Shown here one piece after another: positions 53,608-62,538 of a stretch of DNA of 64,000 nucleotides. A model generated the notes under the pieces. It saw only the letters and a program-made list of their open reading frames with translations. It made no database searches and was not told the DNA's origin. The DNA lies in assembly GCF_000744095.1 (NCBI RefSeq), contig NZ_JQLI01000001.1:1488001-1552000 (forward strand). Direction: 5' to 3'. Origin of the DNA: Cupriavidus necator A5-1 (GTDB taxonomy: Bacteria; Pseudomonadota; Gammaproteobacteria; Burkholderiales; Burkholderiaceae). Position 1 is the stretch's first letter. Every line of letters begins with the position of its first letter. The position numbers and the translations under genes are program-made.

Positions 53608-55065
53608 TCAGCTTGCTTGATGGCGCGCCAGCACGCGCCCTGGCCGCGCGCCCGTCGATCGTCCGCCATGCCAGACGAGGAAGCCATTGACAATCACTGT
53701 ATCGATACCATGCGCCGGAACGGTCGGCGCCTCGTAGGTGGCGGCCGCGTCGATGGTCTCGGCGTCGAACAGGACCAGGTCGGCGAACGCACCCTCCTTG
53801 AGCAGGCCTCGGTCTTTCAGGCCGAAATTCTTCGCGGTGAGACCGGTCATCTTGTGTACGGCAGTTTCGAGGGGGAACAAGCCAAGGCTCCGGCCATAGT
53901 GGCCCAGCACGCGGGGGAAGCTACCCCACAGACGCGGGTGCGGAGACGCGTCGTGCGGCAGGCCGTCTGAGCCGATCATGACCTTTTCGTGCTTCAGGAT
54001 GCGCTGCACGTCGCCCTCGTCCAGCCGGAAGTAAATCCCCCCCGCTGGACTCAGGCGGCGGATCGCCTCCTCCTGGTCCACGCCAAGCTTTCGAGCGATG
54101 GCGTCCAGATCCTGCCCCGCGAATTCCGGAAGCGACTTCGACCAGCTCACAATGACGCGAGTCGAACTCGCCGCGCGGTGGGCCGACAGAACCGTGGAGC
54201 CGGCGGTATAGGGATAGCAGTCGATACAGATCGGCTGGGTCGCCATGTTCCGCTCAATGAAGGATAGGGCTTCCTGCGATCGGCCCTTGTTCTTTTCGCC
54301 GACCACCTTGAGGTGCGAGATCACCACCGGCACGCCAACCTCACGGCCAATTCGGAAGCTCTCCTCCAGCGAATCGATCACCCGATCCGCTTCATCACGC
54401 ATGTGGGTGCAGTACACGCCGCCGAATGCCTGGAGCGGGCCGCAGATGTCGATCACCTCCTCGGTCGGCGCCGCAATCGATGGCTCGTAGAACAGGCCGG
54501 TCGAGACACCGATCGCACCGGCTTCCAGCGCTTCGAGCACCAGGCTGCGCATCTGCTCTATCTGCGCCCGCGACGCCGGCTGCTCCAGATCCTCCACTGT
54601 CGCCACGCGCAGCGTGGTGTGACCCACCAGCAAGGCGCAGTTGGTAGCGGGAGGCTGGTCACGCAGTGCCGCGATGTAGGAGGCGAATGTGGGGAAAGCG
54701 AACCAGTCGCCCTGCTCGTCGAGCAGGTTCAGTGGCGGAGTAACCGGTTGCGGGATCGGTCGTGGCATCGGCGCGAGCGAGATGCCGCAATTGCCCGCAA
54801 TTACCGTGGTGATGCCCTGGCTGACCTTGGGCGCCATATCGGGGCTGGACAGCATGAGCCGGTCGTCGTGTGTATGTGCGTCGATGAAGCCCGGGGCCGC
54901 GATGCGGCCTTTGAGGTCGAGCTCCACCTCGCCGCGTGCGCCCGACAGATCGCCGACACGGGCGATGCGGTCGCCGCGGATGCCGATGTCACCCTCGTAA
55001 CGCGGCGCGCCCGTGCCATCCACGATACTCGCATTGCGGATCAGCAGATCAAAATTTGCTTTCAT
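53608..55065 (-). CDS. N-acyl-D-amino-acid deacylase (amidohydrolase)
   Basis: 485 residues of the D-aminoacylase branch of the amidohydrolase superfamily. Metal ligands H64 and H66 are in FIDAHTHDD, a Cys ligand is in VIAGNCGISLAP, His residues lie in YCTHMRDEAD and VISHLKVVG, and the late Asp in IGSDGLPHD. It hydrolyses N-acyl-D-amino acids to D-amino acids and a fatty acid. The ATG at 55065 starts just before the fold; the longer frame to 55146 lacks a ribosome site. It lies 37 bases after the DSD1-like gene on the same strand, so D-amino acids could pass directly to that enzyme. Confidence 0.9.
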   Translation of the reverse strand: MKANFDLLIRNASIVDGTGAPRYEGDIGIRGDRIARVGDLSGARGEVELDLKGRIAAPGFIDAHTHDDRLMLSSPDMAPKVSQGITTVIAGNCGISLAPMPRPIPQPVTPPLNLLDEQGDWFAFPTFASYIAALRDQPPATNCALLVGHTTLRVATVEDLEQPASRAQIEQMRSLVLEALEAGAIGVSTGLFYEPSIAAPTEEVIDICGPLQAFGGVYCTHMRDEADRVIDSLEESFRIGREVGVPVVISHLKVVGEKNKGRSQEALSFIERNMATQPICIDCYPYTAGSTVLSAHRAASSTRVIVSWSKSLPEFAGQDLDAIARKLGVDQEEAIRRLSPAGGIYFRLDEGDVQRILKHEKVMIGSDGLPHDASPHPRLWGSFPRVLGHYGRSLGLFPLETAVHKMTGLTAKNFGLKDRGLLKEGAFADLVLFDAETIDAAATYEAPTVPAHGIDTVIVNGFLVWHGGRSTGARPGRVLARHQAS

Positions 55066-55102
55066 GGGATTTCCAAAATGAGTTTCGGTGGTGCACTCGC
55101 GC

Positions 55103-56218
55103 TCACAACAAGGCGCCGCGCGCGGCAATCGGCCAGAGGGCCTCAACTTTGTCGCCGCGCACGCACACCAGTTCGTCGTAGAGATTGACGGTAGGGTCGC
55201 AGTGGCCCGGCACGAGCATCAGCACGTCTCCCAGCGACACTGCGGTGGCATCGGCAGTAGCCAGGACGCCATGCTCGTCGGCAGCTTTCACATAGCGCAG
55301 GTCGGGCCGCTGCCAGACGGCGGGCATGCCCGAATCCACGCTCGATGCCTTCAGGCCGGCATCCACGATCGCGCGCTGCGGATTCGCTCGGCTCATCACC
55401 GTGGTGCGCACGAACAATGCGTGCTCGAAGGGCACATCGCCCTCCCCGCGCTCGTTGTCACCGTAGTCGCGGTCCAGGAATATATAGGACCCCGCCTGAA
55501 GCTCATTGAAGACGCCGCTGTCACGTTCATGCAAAAAGGTGCCGGTGCCCGCGCCCGTGATATGCTCGACAGCGACGCCGCAGGCCTCGATGGCGTCGCG
55601 CGTCGTGCGCGCAGCCTCGATAGCGTCTTTAATGGCCGCTTTGCGTTGCTGCGGCGACCGCAGATGCTGGGCCGGCCCGTGGTAGCACTGCAGCCCGGCG
55701 AAGCGCAGCCCCGCGCTGCCGGCAATTTGCAGGGCAAGTTGCACGGCTTCGTCGCCCGGTGCCACACCGCAGCGGTTGGCGCCGACGTTGACCTCGACGT
55801 AGACGTCGAGGGTGACGGCATGCGCCTGCGCCGCTGCGGCCAGCGCCTCCACCTGCTGCGGATGATCGGCCAGCACCCCGATACGCGCCTTGCGTGCCAG
55901 CGGAGCAAGGTGGCGCAGCTTGGTGTCGCCGATCACCTGGTTCGTGACCAGGATGTCGCCGACTCCGGCTTCCACGAACACGGCAGCCTCGCCCACCTTC
56001 TGGCAGCAGATACCCACAGCGCCCAATGCGATCTGTCGCAAGGCGATCTCCGGACACTTGTGGCTCTTGGCGTGAGCACGCAGACGCACGTTTCGGCCGC
56101 GCAATGCGTCAGCCATTCGCTTCAGATTGCGCTCGAATGCATTCAGGTCGAGCACGAGCGCAGGTGTATCGATGGCGACGGCGGGGTCGCCGGCTTGGGC
56201 TGCTTTCCAGGGACTCAC
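55103..56218 (-). CDS. DSD1-like PLP enzyme (D-threonine/D-hydroxyaspartate type)
   Basis: 371 residues with an alanine-racemase-type N-terminal barrel. The PLP lysine is expected at K51 (RAHAKSHKCP). The metal-site region VPGHCDPTVNLYD near the C-terminus has the His and Cys that bind zinc or manganese in D-serine dehydratases, D-threonine aldolases and D-threo-3-hydroxyaspartate dehydratases. The GTG at 56218 has GAAGGA six bases upstream and lies 12 bases after the Bug stop, so I prefer it to a frame start at 56272. It probably eliminates or cleaves a D-hydroxy amino acid. Confidence 0.87.
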   Translation of the reverse strand: MSPWKAAQAGDPAVAIDTPALVLDLNAFERNLKRMADALRGRNVRLRAHAKSHKCPEIALRQIALGAVGICCQKVGEAAVFVEAGVGDILVTNQVIGDTKLRHLAPLARKARIGVLADHPQQVEALAAAAQAHAVTLDVYVEVNVGANRCGVAPGDEAVQLALQIAGSAGLRFAGLQCYHGPAQHLRSPQQRKAAIKDAIEAARTTRDAIEACGVAVEHITGAGTGTFLHERDSGVFNELQAGSYIFLDRDYGDNERGEGDVPFEHALFVRTTVMSRANPQRAIVDAGLKASSVDSGMPAVWQRPDLRYVKAADEHGVLATADATAVSLGDVLMLVPGHCDPTVNLYDELVCVRGDKVEALWPIAARGALL

Positions 56219-56229
56219 GGGGATTTCCT

Positions 56230-57195
56230 TCAATCGATCCTGGCACCAGAGAATTTCACGATCTTTGCCCACTTGACCGTTTCGCGGCGGGACAGGTCCA
56301 GGAACTCCTCAGGCGTGCTGGGGGCGATTTCCGCCCCCAGCACCTTGAATCGCTCTCGCACGGCGGGACTCTCCAGCGCGATGCGAATCTCGCGGTTGAG
56401 GCGGGTAACGATGTCTTTGGGCATGTGGGCCGGGCCGACGATGCCTCCCCACGCCGACACCTCGAATCCGGGCACGGATTCGGCGATCGCGGGAACGTCC
56501 GGATATGCAGCCAGGCGCTGCGCCGAAGAGACGCCAAGCGCCCGCGCCTTGCCCGCCTGGGCCATCGGCGCGGAAACCGGCGTGTTGATCATCATGAGCT
56601 GTATACCACCGCCGATCAGGTCCGTGATGGCCGAAGTCGCCGCGCGATAGGGCACATGCAGCATGTTGACGCCCGTCATCGCCTTGAAGAGTTCGACGCC
56701 CAGATGCGCCGTGGTGCCGTTGCCATCCGATCCAAAGGCCAGCTTGCCCGGATTCCTTTTCGCATAGGCGATCAGTTCGGGAATGGTCCTGACGGGCACA
56801 CTGTTGTTGACGATCATCATGTTGGACAGGCGCAGCGTGTTCGCGATCAGCGTCAGGTCCTTTTCGACGTCGTATGGCACCGCAGGCAGCAGCGACTTGT
56901 TGGTCGCCAGCGAGACAATATTGCCGTAAGCCAGCGTATAGCCGTCGGGCGCGGACCTCACCAGCTCCATCGTGCCAATCACGTAGGAACCACCAGGCTT
57001 GTTGTCAATCACGATGGGCACGCCCAATTGCTGTGCCAGCTGTGGACCGAGGGCTCTCATTAACGCGTCCGGAGCCCCGCCGGGAGCCGACGGCACGATC
57101 AGCCGGATCGGCTTGTCGGGATAAGCTGCGGCCGCTGGCGCAGCGATGGCAATGATGGCAAGGGTGAAAATTGAGACCAACAGACGTCTAAACAT
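56230..57195 (-). CDS. Tripartite tricarboxylate transporter substrate-binding protein (Bug/TctC)
   Basis: About 321 residues. The signal peptide is MFRRLLVSIFTLAIIAIAAP with an Ala-rich end. The mature protein starts [19 protein letters not shown] and has DNKPGGS and LHVPYRAATSA. The ATG at 57195 directly precedes the signal; an earlier in-frame ATG at 57243 is less likely. It is followed by the DSD1-like and deacylase genes with only short gaps, so the three probably form a Bug-DSD1-deacylase operon. Confidence 0.92.
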   Translation of the reverse strand: MFRRLLVSIFTLAIIAIAAPAAAAYPDKPIRLIVPSAPGGAPDALMRALGPQLAQQLGVPIVIDNKPGGSYVIGTMELVRSAPDGYTLAYGNIVSLATNKSLLPAVPYDVEKDLTLIANTLRLSNMMIVNNSVPVRTIPELIAYAKRNPGKLAFGSDGNGTTAHLGVELFKAMTGVNMLHVPYRAATSAITDLIGGGIQLMMINTPVSAPMAQAGKARALGVSSAQRLAAYPDVPAIAESVPGFEVSAWGGIVGPAHMPKDIVTRLNREIRIALESPAVRERFKVLGAEIAPSTPEEFLDLSRRETVKWAKIVKFSGARID

Positions 57196-57316
57196 GGCTC
57201 GGGCACATGGTAGGTGGCGTAAGACAGCAAGCGCCGGTGGCATAAGGGACAGGCCGCGCTCTTTCAGGCGCCAGACGGGCGCCCCAGAGCGGGCTCATCT
57301 CCTTGAGAAGGGGTTC

Positions 57317-57499
57317 TTAGTCGTTGCGCGCTAAGCCCGTGGTGGAAGCAGGCATCTTGCGCGCGCGGGCAGCCTGCTCGAAACCATACGCGTATCGGAT
57401 GCGTTGAGGTTCGCCACGGGCGACCGAGAACCCCATGGGCGGATCGGTGAACCAGACGGAGTCGTCAGATTTGAAAACGACGTCGTTGGGCGAATTGAC
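57317..57499 (-). pseudogene. SMP-30/gluconolactonase-like C-terminal fragment
   Basis: The minus strand reads VNSPNDVVFKSDDSVWFTDP then PMGFSVARGEP and continues to a stop at 57317. NSPNDVVxKSDGSxWFTDPPxG is the central motif of SMP-30/gluconolactonase proteins. After the motif the sequence soon diverges, so this is only a scar. Confidence 0.65.
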
Positions 57500-57529
57500 G
57501 GCGCGGGCGCGCGTTGGCGCCCGGAGCGT

Positions 57530-58261
57530 TTAGCGGTCCGCGCCTTCGCCTTCCGTCCAGGCCTTGTACCGCGCCTTGTTCTCATCGTTGGGCGGATACA
57601 AGCCGGGCAACGGCATGCCGCGCTCCACTTCCTGCATGATCCAGCCCTCCAGGCGCTCCTGTTCCACTGAGGCAGCAATCACTTCGTCAAGCATGGCGGC
57701 GGGAATCAGCACCGCGCCGTCCTGGTCCACCACGATGACATCGTTGGGGAACACCGCAACGCCGCCGCAGTCGACGGGTTCCTGCCAGCCGACGAAGGTG
57801 AGACCGGCGACCGAAGCTGGTGCCGCTGTGCCCTGGCACCACACCGGCAATCCCGTGCCCAGCACCCCTGCCACATCGCGCACCACACCGTCGGTCACCA
57901 GCCCGGCCACGCCGCGCTTGCGCAGGCGCGCGCACAGGATATCGCCGAAGATGCCGGCATCGGTCACACCGAGCGCGCCCACCACCGCAATGCAGCCGGC
58001 CGGCATGTCCTCGATGGCCGCGCGCGTGGAAATCGGCGAGCCCCAGGAGGCCGGCGTCGCCAGGTCTTCGCGAGCGGGCACGAAGCGCAGGGTGAAAGCG
58101 CGGCCGACCAGGCGCGGCTGACCGGGTGCCAGCGGCTGCGTGCCGCGCAGCCAAACGTTGCGCAGGCCATGCTTGAGCAGCACGGTGGTCAGGGTTGCGG
58201 TGGTCACGCCTTGCAGAGCCTTGATCACACTTTCGTCGAGGGGGAGCGATTCGGTCGCCAT
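57530..58261 (-). CDS. RraA-family protein (HMG/CHA aldolase type)
   Basis: 243 residues. The RraA-fold site is present: GDILCARLRKRGVAGLVTDG and VVRDV, with the Arg-Asp pair used for metal and substrate binding in 4-hydroxy-4-methyl-2-oxoglutarate aldolase. The C-terminus EQERLEGWIMQEV, then GLYPPNDENKARY, is typical of the catabolic branch. It would cleave or decarboxylate a hydroxy-oxo acid. AAGGA lies seven bases before the ATG at 58261. It follows the DapA-family gene by 30 bases on the same strand. A fragment of a paralogue is at 62259. Confidence 0.9.
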   Translation of the reverse strand: MATESLPLDESVIKALQGVTTATLTTVLLKHGLRNVWLRGTQPLAPGQPRLVGRAFTLRFVPAREDLATPASWGSPISTRAAIEDMPAGCIAVVGALGVTDAGIFGDILCARLRKRGVAGLVTDGVVRDVAGVLGTGLPVWCQGTAAPASVAGLTFVGWQEPVDCGGVAVFPNDVIVVDQDGAVLIPAAMLDEVIAASVEQERLEGWIMQEVERGMPLPGLYPPNDENKARYKAWTEGEGADR

Positions 58262-58291
58262 GATGTTTCCTTGTTGCATTTGGTTTGGGGT

Positions 58292-59227
58292 TTAATCTGC
58301 CAGTGCCGCGCGCGGGTCATGCCTCGCCAGACGCCGCAGCAGGTGGTCCACCTCGTGGCGGGCCGTGGGCGACATGACGGCCGCCGGCTTGCGCTGCGCC
58401 GCCGAGGTGAGGATCCCGCGGCGCATCATCACGTACTTGCGCACGGCCAGGCCGGCGCCGGGCTGCTGCTCGTAGCGCAGCAGCGGCAGGTGCGCGTCAA
58501 AGAGATCGTGCGCGGCCTCGCGCTCGCCCTGGGCCGACAAGCGCACCACGTCGCAGAGCATATCCGGGAAGGAGTAGCCGGTATTGGCGCCATCGGCGCC
58601 GCGCTCCATTTCGTAGTCGAGGAACAGCCCGTTGTTCCCGCACAGGATGGCGATGTGCCGCATCGATGCTTCCTTCTCGAAGGCGCGCAGGGTGGAGATC
58701 TTTTCCAGGCCGGGCCAGTCTTCGTGCTTGAGCATGACGCACGAGGGCAACTCGCCGACGATGCGGTGGATCACGCCGGGCGTCATCTGCACCGAGAATG
58801 TCAGCGGATAGTCCTGCAGCACGATCGGCACGTCGGCGCCGATCGCGTCTACCGCCTGCCGGTAGTAGCCGACGATCTGGTCGTCGGTGCGCAGCGTGTT
58901 GGGCGGCGCGATCATGACGCCGGCCGCACCCAGGTCCATCACCTCGCGCGTCAGCGCGCGCATGGCGGCGAAACCCGGCGCCGAGACCCCGACCACCACC
59001 GGCAGCCCGCCCGCGCGCCGGATCATGCGCGCGGCCACGTCGATCGACTCGGCGTGCTCGAGCTTGGGCGCTTCGCCGAGCTGGCCCAGCACGGTCACGC
59101 CAGTCGCGCCGCAGCCGAGATAGAAGTCCATCAAACGATCGATCGAACTCACGTCGATCGATCCGTCGTCCAGGAATGGCGTGGGCGCGATGGGGAAGAC
59201 GCCCTTGGCGTCAGCGGTCAGCAGCAT
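58292..59227 (-). CDS. DapA-family lyase/aldolase
   Basis: 311 residues with the dihydrodipicolinate synthase/N-acetylneuraminate lyase barrel. The Schiff-base lysine is in CVMLKHEDWP and the catalytic Tyr in LQDYPLTFS. The usual GTTGE substrate loop reads GQLGE here, so it is probably not a true dihydrodipicolinate synthase but a 2-oxo-acid aldolase or dehydratase. The ATG at 59227 has GGAGA upstream; the longer frame to 59338 is not supported. It sits between an SDR gene and the RraA gene on one strand. Confidence 0.9.
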   Translation of the reverse strand: MLLTADAKGVFPIAPTPFLDDGSIDVSSIDRLMDFYLGCGATGVTVLGQLGEAPKLEHAESIDVAARMIRRAGGLPVVVGVSAPGFAAMRALTREVMDLGAAGVMIAPPNTLRTDDQIVGYYRQAVDAIGADVPIVLQDYPLTFSVQMTPGVIHRIVGELPSCVMLKHEDWPGLEKISTLRAFEKEASMRHIAILCGNNGLFLDYEMERGADGANTGYSFPDMLCDVVRLSAQGEREAAHDLFDAHLPLLRYEQQPGAGLAVRKYVMMRRGILTSAAQRKPAAVMSPTARHEVDHLLRRLARHDPRAALAD

Positions 59228-59306
59228 CTTTGGTTCTCCGACGATGGCAGGTGATGGGGCGGGTTCGGTCTTGCCGAGGCGCGGGCGGCAGTCGCGCGCC
59301 TCAGCC

Positions 59307-60092
59307 TCAGATGCTCTGGATGAGGCCGCCGTCGACACGGATGGTGGAGCCGGTGATATAGCCGGCGCGGTCGCTGGCCAGGAATGTCACCGCATCGGCA
59401 TATTCCTCCGGGCGGCCGTAGCGGCCCACCGCGATGGCGGCGGTGCTTTCGGCCGACACCTCCTCCACCGGGCGCTGCTCGCGGCCGGCCTTGGCTTGAT
59501 CCAGGAAGCGGATGCGGTCGGTGGCGATGCGCCCCGGCAGCACGATATTGACCGTCACGCCGTCTCGGCCGACTTCACGCGCCAGGGTCTTGGACCAGCC
59601 CACCAGGGACAGGCGCAGCGCATTGGAAATGCCCAGGTTCGGAATCGGCGCGACCACGCCGGACGAGGTACTGGTGACGATGCGCCCCCACTGCCTGGCC
59701 CGCATGCCGGGCAGCACCCGGTCGGTAATCGCGATCACCGACAGCACCATGCTTTCGAAGTGCTTGCGCCACAGTGCCGTTTCCTGGCCGAACGCGGTGG
59801 TGGGCGGCGGGCCGCCGGTATTGTTGACCAGGATATCGACCTGGCCAAACTGGGCCTCGATGGCGGCGACATGGGTCTCGATCGACGCCAGATCCGCCAG
59901 ATCCCAGGTGCGCGCAAGCGCCGTGCCCCCCTTGGCGGCGATCGTAGCCGCGGTGCGGCTTGCCGCTTCCTCATTGACATCGGCGACCACGACCTTCGCA
60001 CCCTCCGCCGCCAGCGCCAGCGCGATGGCGCTGCCCAGGCCGCCGCCGCCGCCCAGCACCAGTGCTACCTTGCCTTCGATTCCTAGTTGCAT
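59307..60092 (-). CDS. Atypical SDR-family protein lacking the Tyr-Lys pair
   Basis: 261 residues. The Rossmann part is standard except for a glycine run (LGGGGGLGSAIA). NNTGG and the Ser in VTSTSSGVVAP are present. Where classical members have YxxxK, this one reads NLGISNALR, so both catalytic residues are absent. An atypical FabG-like SDR subgroup with this SNALR pattern is known. The C-terminus (YITGSTIRVDGG) is normal. Its reaction is unclear. It lies 79 bases upstream of the DapA-family gene and 160 bases downstream of a Bug gene. Confidence 0.88.
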   Translation of the reverse strand: MQLGIEGKVALVLGGGGGLGSAIALALAAEGAKVVVADVNEEAASRTAATIAAKGGTALARTWDLADLASIETHVAAIEAQFGQVDILVNNTGGPPPTTAFGQETALWRKHFESMVLSVIAITDRVLPGMRARQWGRIVTSTSSGVVAPIPNLGISNALRLSLVGWSKTLAREVGRDGVTVNIVLPGRIATDRIRFLDQAKAGREQRPVEEVSAESTAAIAVGRYGRPEEYADAVTFLASDRAGYITGSTIRVDGGLIQSI

Positions 60093-60252
60093 GAATACCT
60101 CGTTTGAATAACTTGAAACGCCTGGATTGACAAATTACGTTCGCCGCGCGCCTGGGTAGCGCGGCATCATGCTCGCCGGCGGGCTGCCGATGGAATTCCC
60201 GACCATCTCCCTTTGGGTTCATTAGTGGTCATGGGTCGTGGGGAGCGTCGGT

Positions 60253-61266
60253 TCAGCTATCGGAATTGATATGGGCGTCGGTGATGACCTTTTCCCAGCG
60301 TGTGACTTCGGTGCGCAAGCGCTCGGCCGATTTTTCAGGGGTGGTTGGCGGCAAGGCATAGACACCCTGCTTCAGAAACTGTGCCTTGACGTCGGGCATT
60401 GCCAGAATCCTGGCCAGCGCCGCATTCAGGCGCTCAACCACCGGCGCGGGCGTGCCCGCCGGTGCCAGCACGCCGAAGGTGGAGCTGACGTCCAGTGTGG
60501 GCATGCCGCTCTCTGCGGCAGCGGGCACGTCCGGCAGCATCGAGATGCGCTTGGGGGCCGCCACAGCGAGCGCGCGCAACTGGCCTGCCTTGATGAACGG
60601 CTGCGCCGCCGGCACCGTCTCCACCATCATGTTGACCTGCCCGCCCACCAAGTCTGTCATGGCGGGACCGCTGCCTTTGTACGGCACATGGGTCATGTCG
60701 ATATTCGCATCTTTCTTAAAGATCTCAGCCGCCATGCGCTGCGGGGCGCCGGCACCAGACGACGCGTAGTTGAGCTTGCCGGGATTGGCCTTGCCGTACT
60801 TGACCAGTTCCTGGAGCGTCTTGACCGGCACCCTCGGGTTGACCACCACCACCAGTGGCACCGAGCCAACGACCATCACCGGGGCGAACTCCTTGATGAT
60901 GTCGTAACGCAAGTGCCCTTTTTCCAGGGTGGCCATGGTTGCATGGGACGTCAGTGCGCCCATCAGCAACGTATAGCCGTCTGGCGCGCTCCGGGCGACC
61001 ACTTCCGCGCCAATATTCCCGCCCGCGCCTCCCCGGTTGTCAACCACCACTTGCTGGCCCAGCACCTCGCCCAGGCGCGTGGCAACGATGCGACCGATCA
61101 CGTCCGTGGCGCCGCCCGGCGGATAAGGCACGACCAGCCGGATCGGCTTATCCGGATAGGCCGCGAACGCGGCGGGGGCAATGGTGAAAGCGGTCATGGC
61201 GGTGAGGGCCAGCAGTCCCGCCCGCAGCAAGGTGCGACGAGTCGCATTGGTGATAGGGAAATCCAT
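60253..61266 (-). CDS. Tripartite tricarboxylate transporter substrate-binding protein (Bug/TctC)
   Basis: 337 residues. The signal peptide has a twin-arginine ([20 protein letters not shown]) and ends at AAFA. The mature protein begins [19 protein letters not shown] and has DNRGGAGG and [20 protein letters not shown] precedes the ATG at 61266. It heads the Bug-SDR-DapA-RraA series on the minus strand, which suggests that the four genes handle one imported carboxylate. Confidence 0.93.
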   Translation of the reverse strand: MDFPITNATRRTLLRAGLLALTAMTAFTIAPAAFAAYPDKPIRLVVPYPPGGATDVIGRIVATRLGEVLGQQVVVDNRGGAGGNIGAEVVARSAPDGYTLLMGALTSHATMATLEKGHLRYDIIKEFAPVMVVGSVPLVVVVNPRVPVKTLQELVKYGKANPGKLNYASSGAGAPQRMAAEIFKKDANIDMTHVPYKGSGPAMTDLVGGQVNMMVETVPAAQPFIKAGQLRALAVAAPKRISMLPDVPAAAESGMPTLDVSSTFGVLAPAGTPAPVVERLNAALARILAMPDVKAQFLKQGVYALPPTTPEKSAERLRTEVTRWEKVITDAHINSDS

Positions 61267-61429
61267 GTCGTCTCCGGTCTCTTGTTTTCAGCGCACCCAC
61301 AGCCGGGAACGCGTCATGCACGGAGTTTGACGAAGACGGAAGGCATAAAGAAGCGATCTCCAGACTGATTAACCAAAAGATTATTTTGGTTTCCGCGGCA
61401 CCCCGCCAGCGCGGGCCAGAGACCGGCTC

Positions 61430-61646
61430 GCCGGCTTTCCGCGATACGAGCCCTATCGGCGCGCGTTAGCGAATTCGCTTCGGAGTTTGTACCGAATATT
61501 GCAAGCCCAACGTCTTGCCGCAACAGCGAAGAGCGGTGTTGGAAGAAGCGAGGTCCTGACGGCTTCAAATCGACATTGAACTGGGTCAATACAGGGGACC
61601 AGACCGGTGGAAACTCACGGCTCCGGGCGGGGATGGACGTACGCAT
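61430..61646 (-). pseudogene. DapA-family protein, N-terminal fragment
   Basis: From an ATG at 61646 with AGGAGA seven bases upstream, the minus strand reads PPVWSPVLTQFNVDLKPSGP, then DVGLAIFGTNSEANSLT and RADRARI. This is the start of a DapA-family barrel, where GTNSEANSL replaces GTTGExxxL. After about residue 70 the sequence no longer resembles the family. A strong ribosome site in front of a truncated gene suggests a recent deletion. Confidence 0.65.
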
Positions 61647-61826
61647 AAAGCATCTCCTATAGTAGGCAAGCCGAAACTTCGAACATGCGCGTTAGGAAAA
61701 CCATGTTTCATTCGAGAAGTAATGCTCGACGGCAGCCCTTCGACTCGCTTCTCGACGTGCCCCGACCGGCCGGTCAAATCCCAATGAAGGGAAATGACGT
61801 CTAGGTCGTATGAGATACCTGATCAC

Positions 61827-62219
61827 TCATACGTTGATGTGAGCGACGGCGTCAATTTCGACCATCACCCCTTGCAGTCCGCACTCCACGGTTGTGCGTG
61901 CTGGTTTAAAGTCAGGAAACCTAGTCGCATAAACGACGTTGAACCGCTGAAACAGGTTCAAGTCCGTCAAGTAGATCGTGACCTTCACGATGTCTGTCAT
62001 CGAAGCACCGGCGGCAGCCAACGCTTTAGCGACGTTATCAAGCGCTGCTGCCGTCTGCTCCTCGATTGTGTCCCCGACAATTTGTCTTGCTTCATCGCGG
62101 GGAGTTTGCCCCGACACAAATACAAATCCACCTGCAGCTACTGCAGCCGAGTAATGTCCCCCTGCTTTGAGGTTTGGAACCTCGATCACACGAGCTGGAG
62201 TTTTCTTGGGGCTTTCCAT
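61827..62219 (-). CDS. RidA-family (YjgF/YER057c/UK114) deaminase
   Basis: 130 residues, the usual length. The core GGFVFVSGQTPRD, VKVTIYLTDLNLFQRFNVVY and PARTTVECGL with the conserved Arg are present. RidA enzymes hydrolyse reactive enamine or imine intermediates that PLP enzymes release from serine, threonine or related amino acids, giving 2-oxo acids and ammonia. This fits the neighbouring DSD1-like PLP gene. About 180 unassigned bases precede the DapA fragment downstream. Confidence 0.92.
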   Translation of the reverse strand: MESPKKTPARVIEVPNLKAGGHYSAAVAAGGFVFVSGQTPRDEARQIVGDTIEEQTAAALDNVAKALAAAGASMTDIVKVTIYLTDLNLFQRFNVVYATRFPDFKPARTTVECGLQGVMVEIDAVAHINV

Positions 62220-62258
62220 CTGACTATCCTCGTTGTCTTGTTTGGCCGCTAAAGACAG

Positions 62259-62423
62259 CTATTTCTTAGTGGCCTTTGCCTTATTGACTCCATTCGGAGG
62301 ATAGAAACCAGGAAGCGCAGCGCCGCACTCCACTTCATTCAAGATCCATCCTTCGAAACGCTCCTGCTCGACCGCTGCTACGACATCCGCCGGTAAGGCA
62401 GAGGAAAGACGTGCTCTTAATGA
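62259..62423 (-). pseudogene. RraA-family C-terminal fragment
   Basis: The minus strand reads EQERFEGWILNEVECGAALP then GFYPPNGVNKAK to a stop at 62259, matching the C-terminus of the intact RraA protein at 57530 (EQERLEGWIMQEV, GLYPPNDENKAR). The rest of the gene is missing. About 115 unassigned bases separate it from the PLP gene. Confidence 0.75.
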
Positions 62424-62538
62424 TTCTTCCCCAGCGTCTTTCTTGCATCCATGGCAAACAGGTCGGGAATGCCAACAAGCGTCGCGGGCCGCTGCGCATA
62501 GGCCGGGCACATCTTCACCGTCTTCACACCGACGTCGC

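Noticed and set aside
55088..56650. Plus-strand frame of 520 residues opposite the DSD1-like gene
   Set aside because: The translation is low-complexity His/Arg-rich, while the minus strand carries a complete PLP enzyme and the end of a Bug gene.
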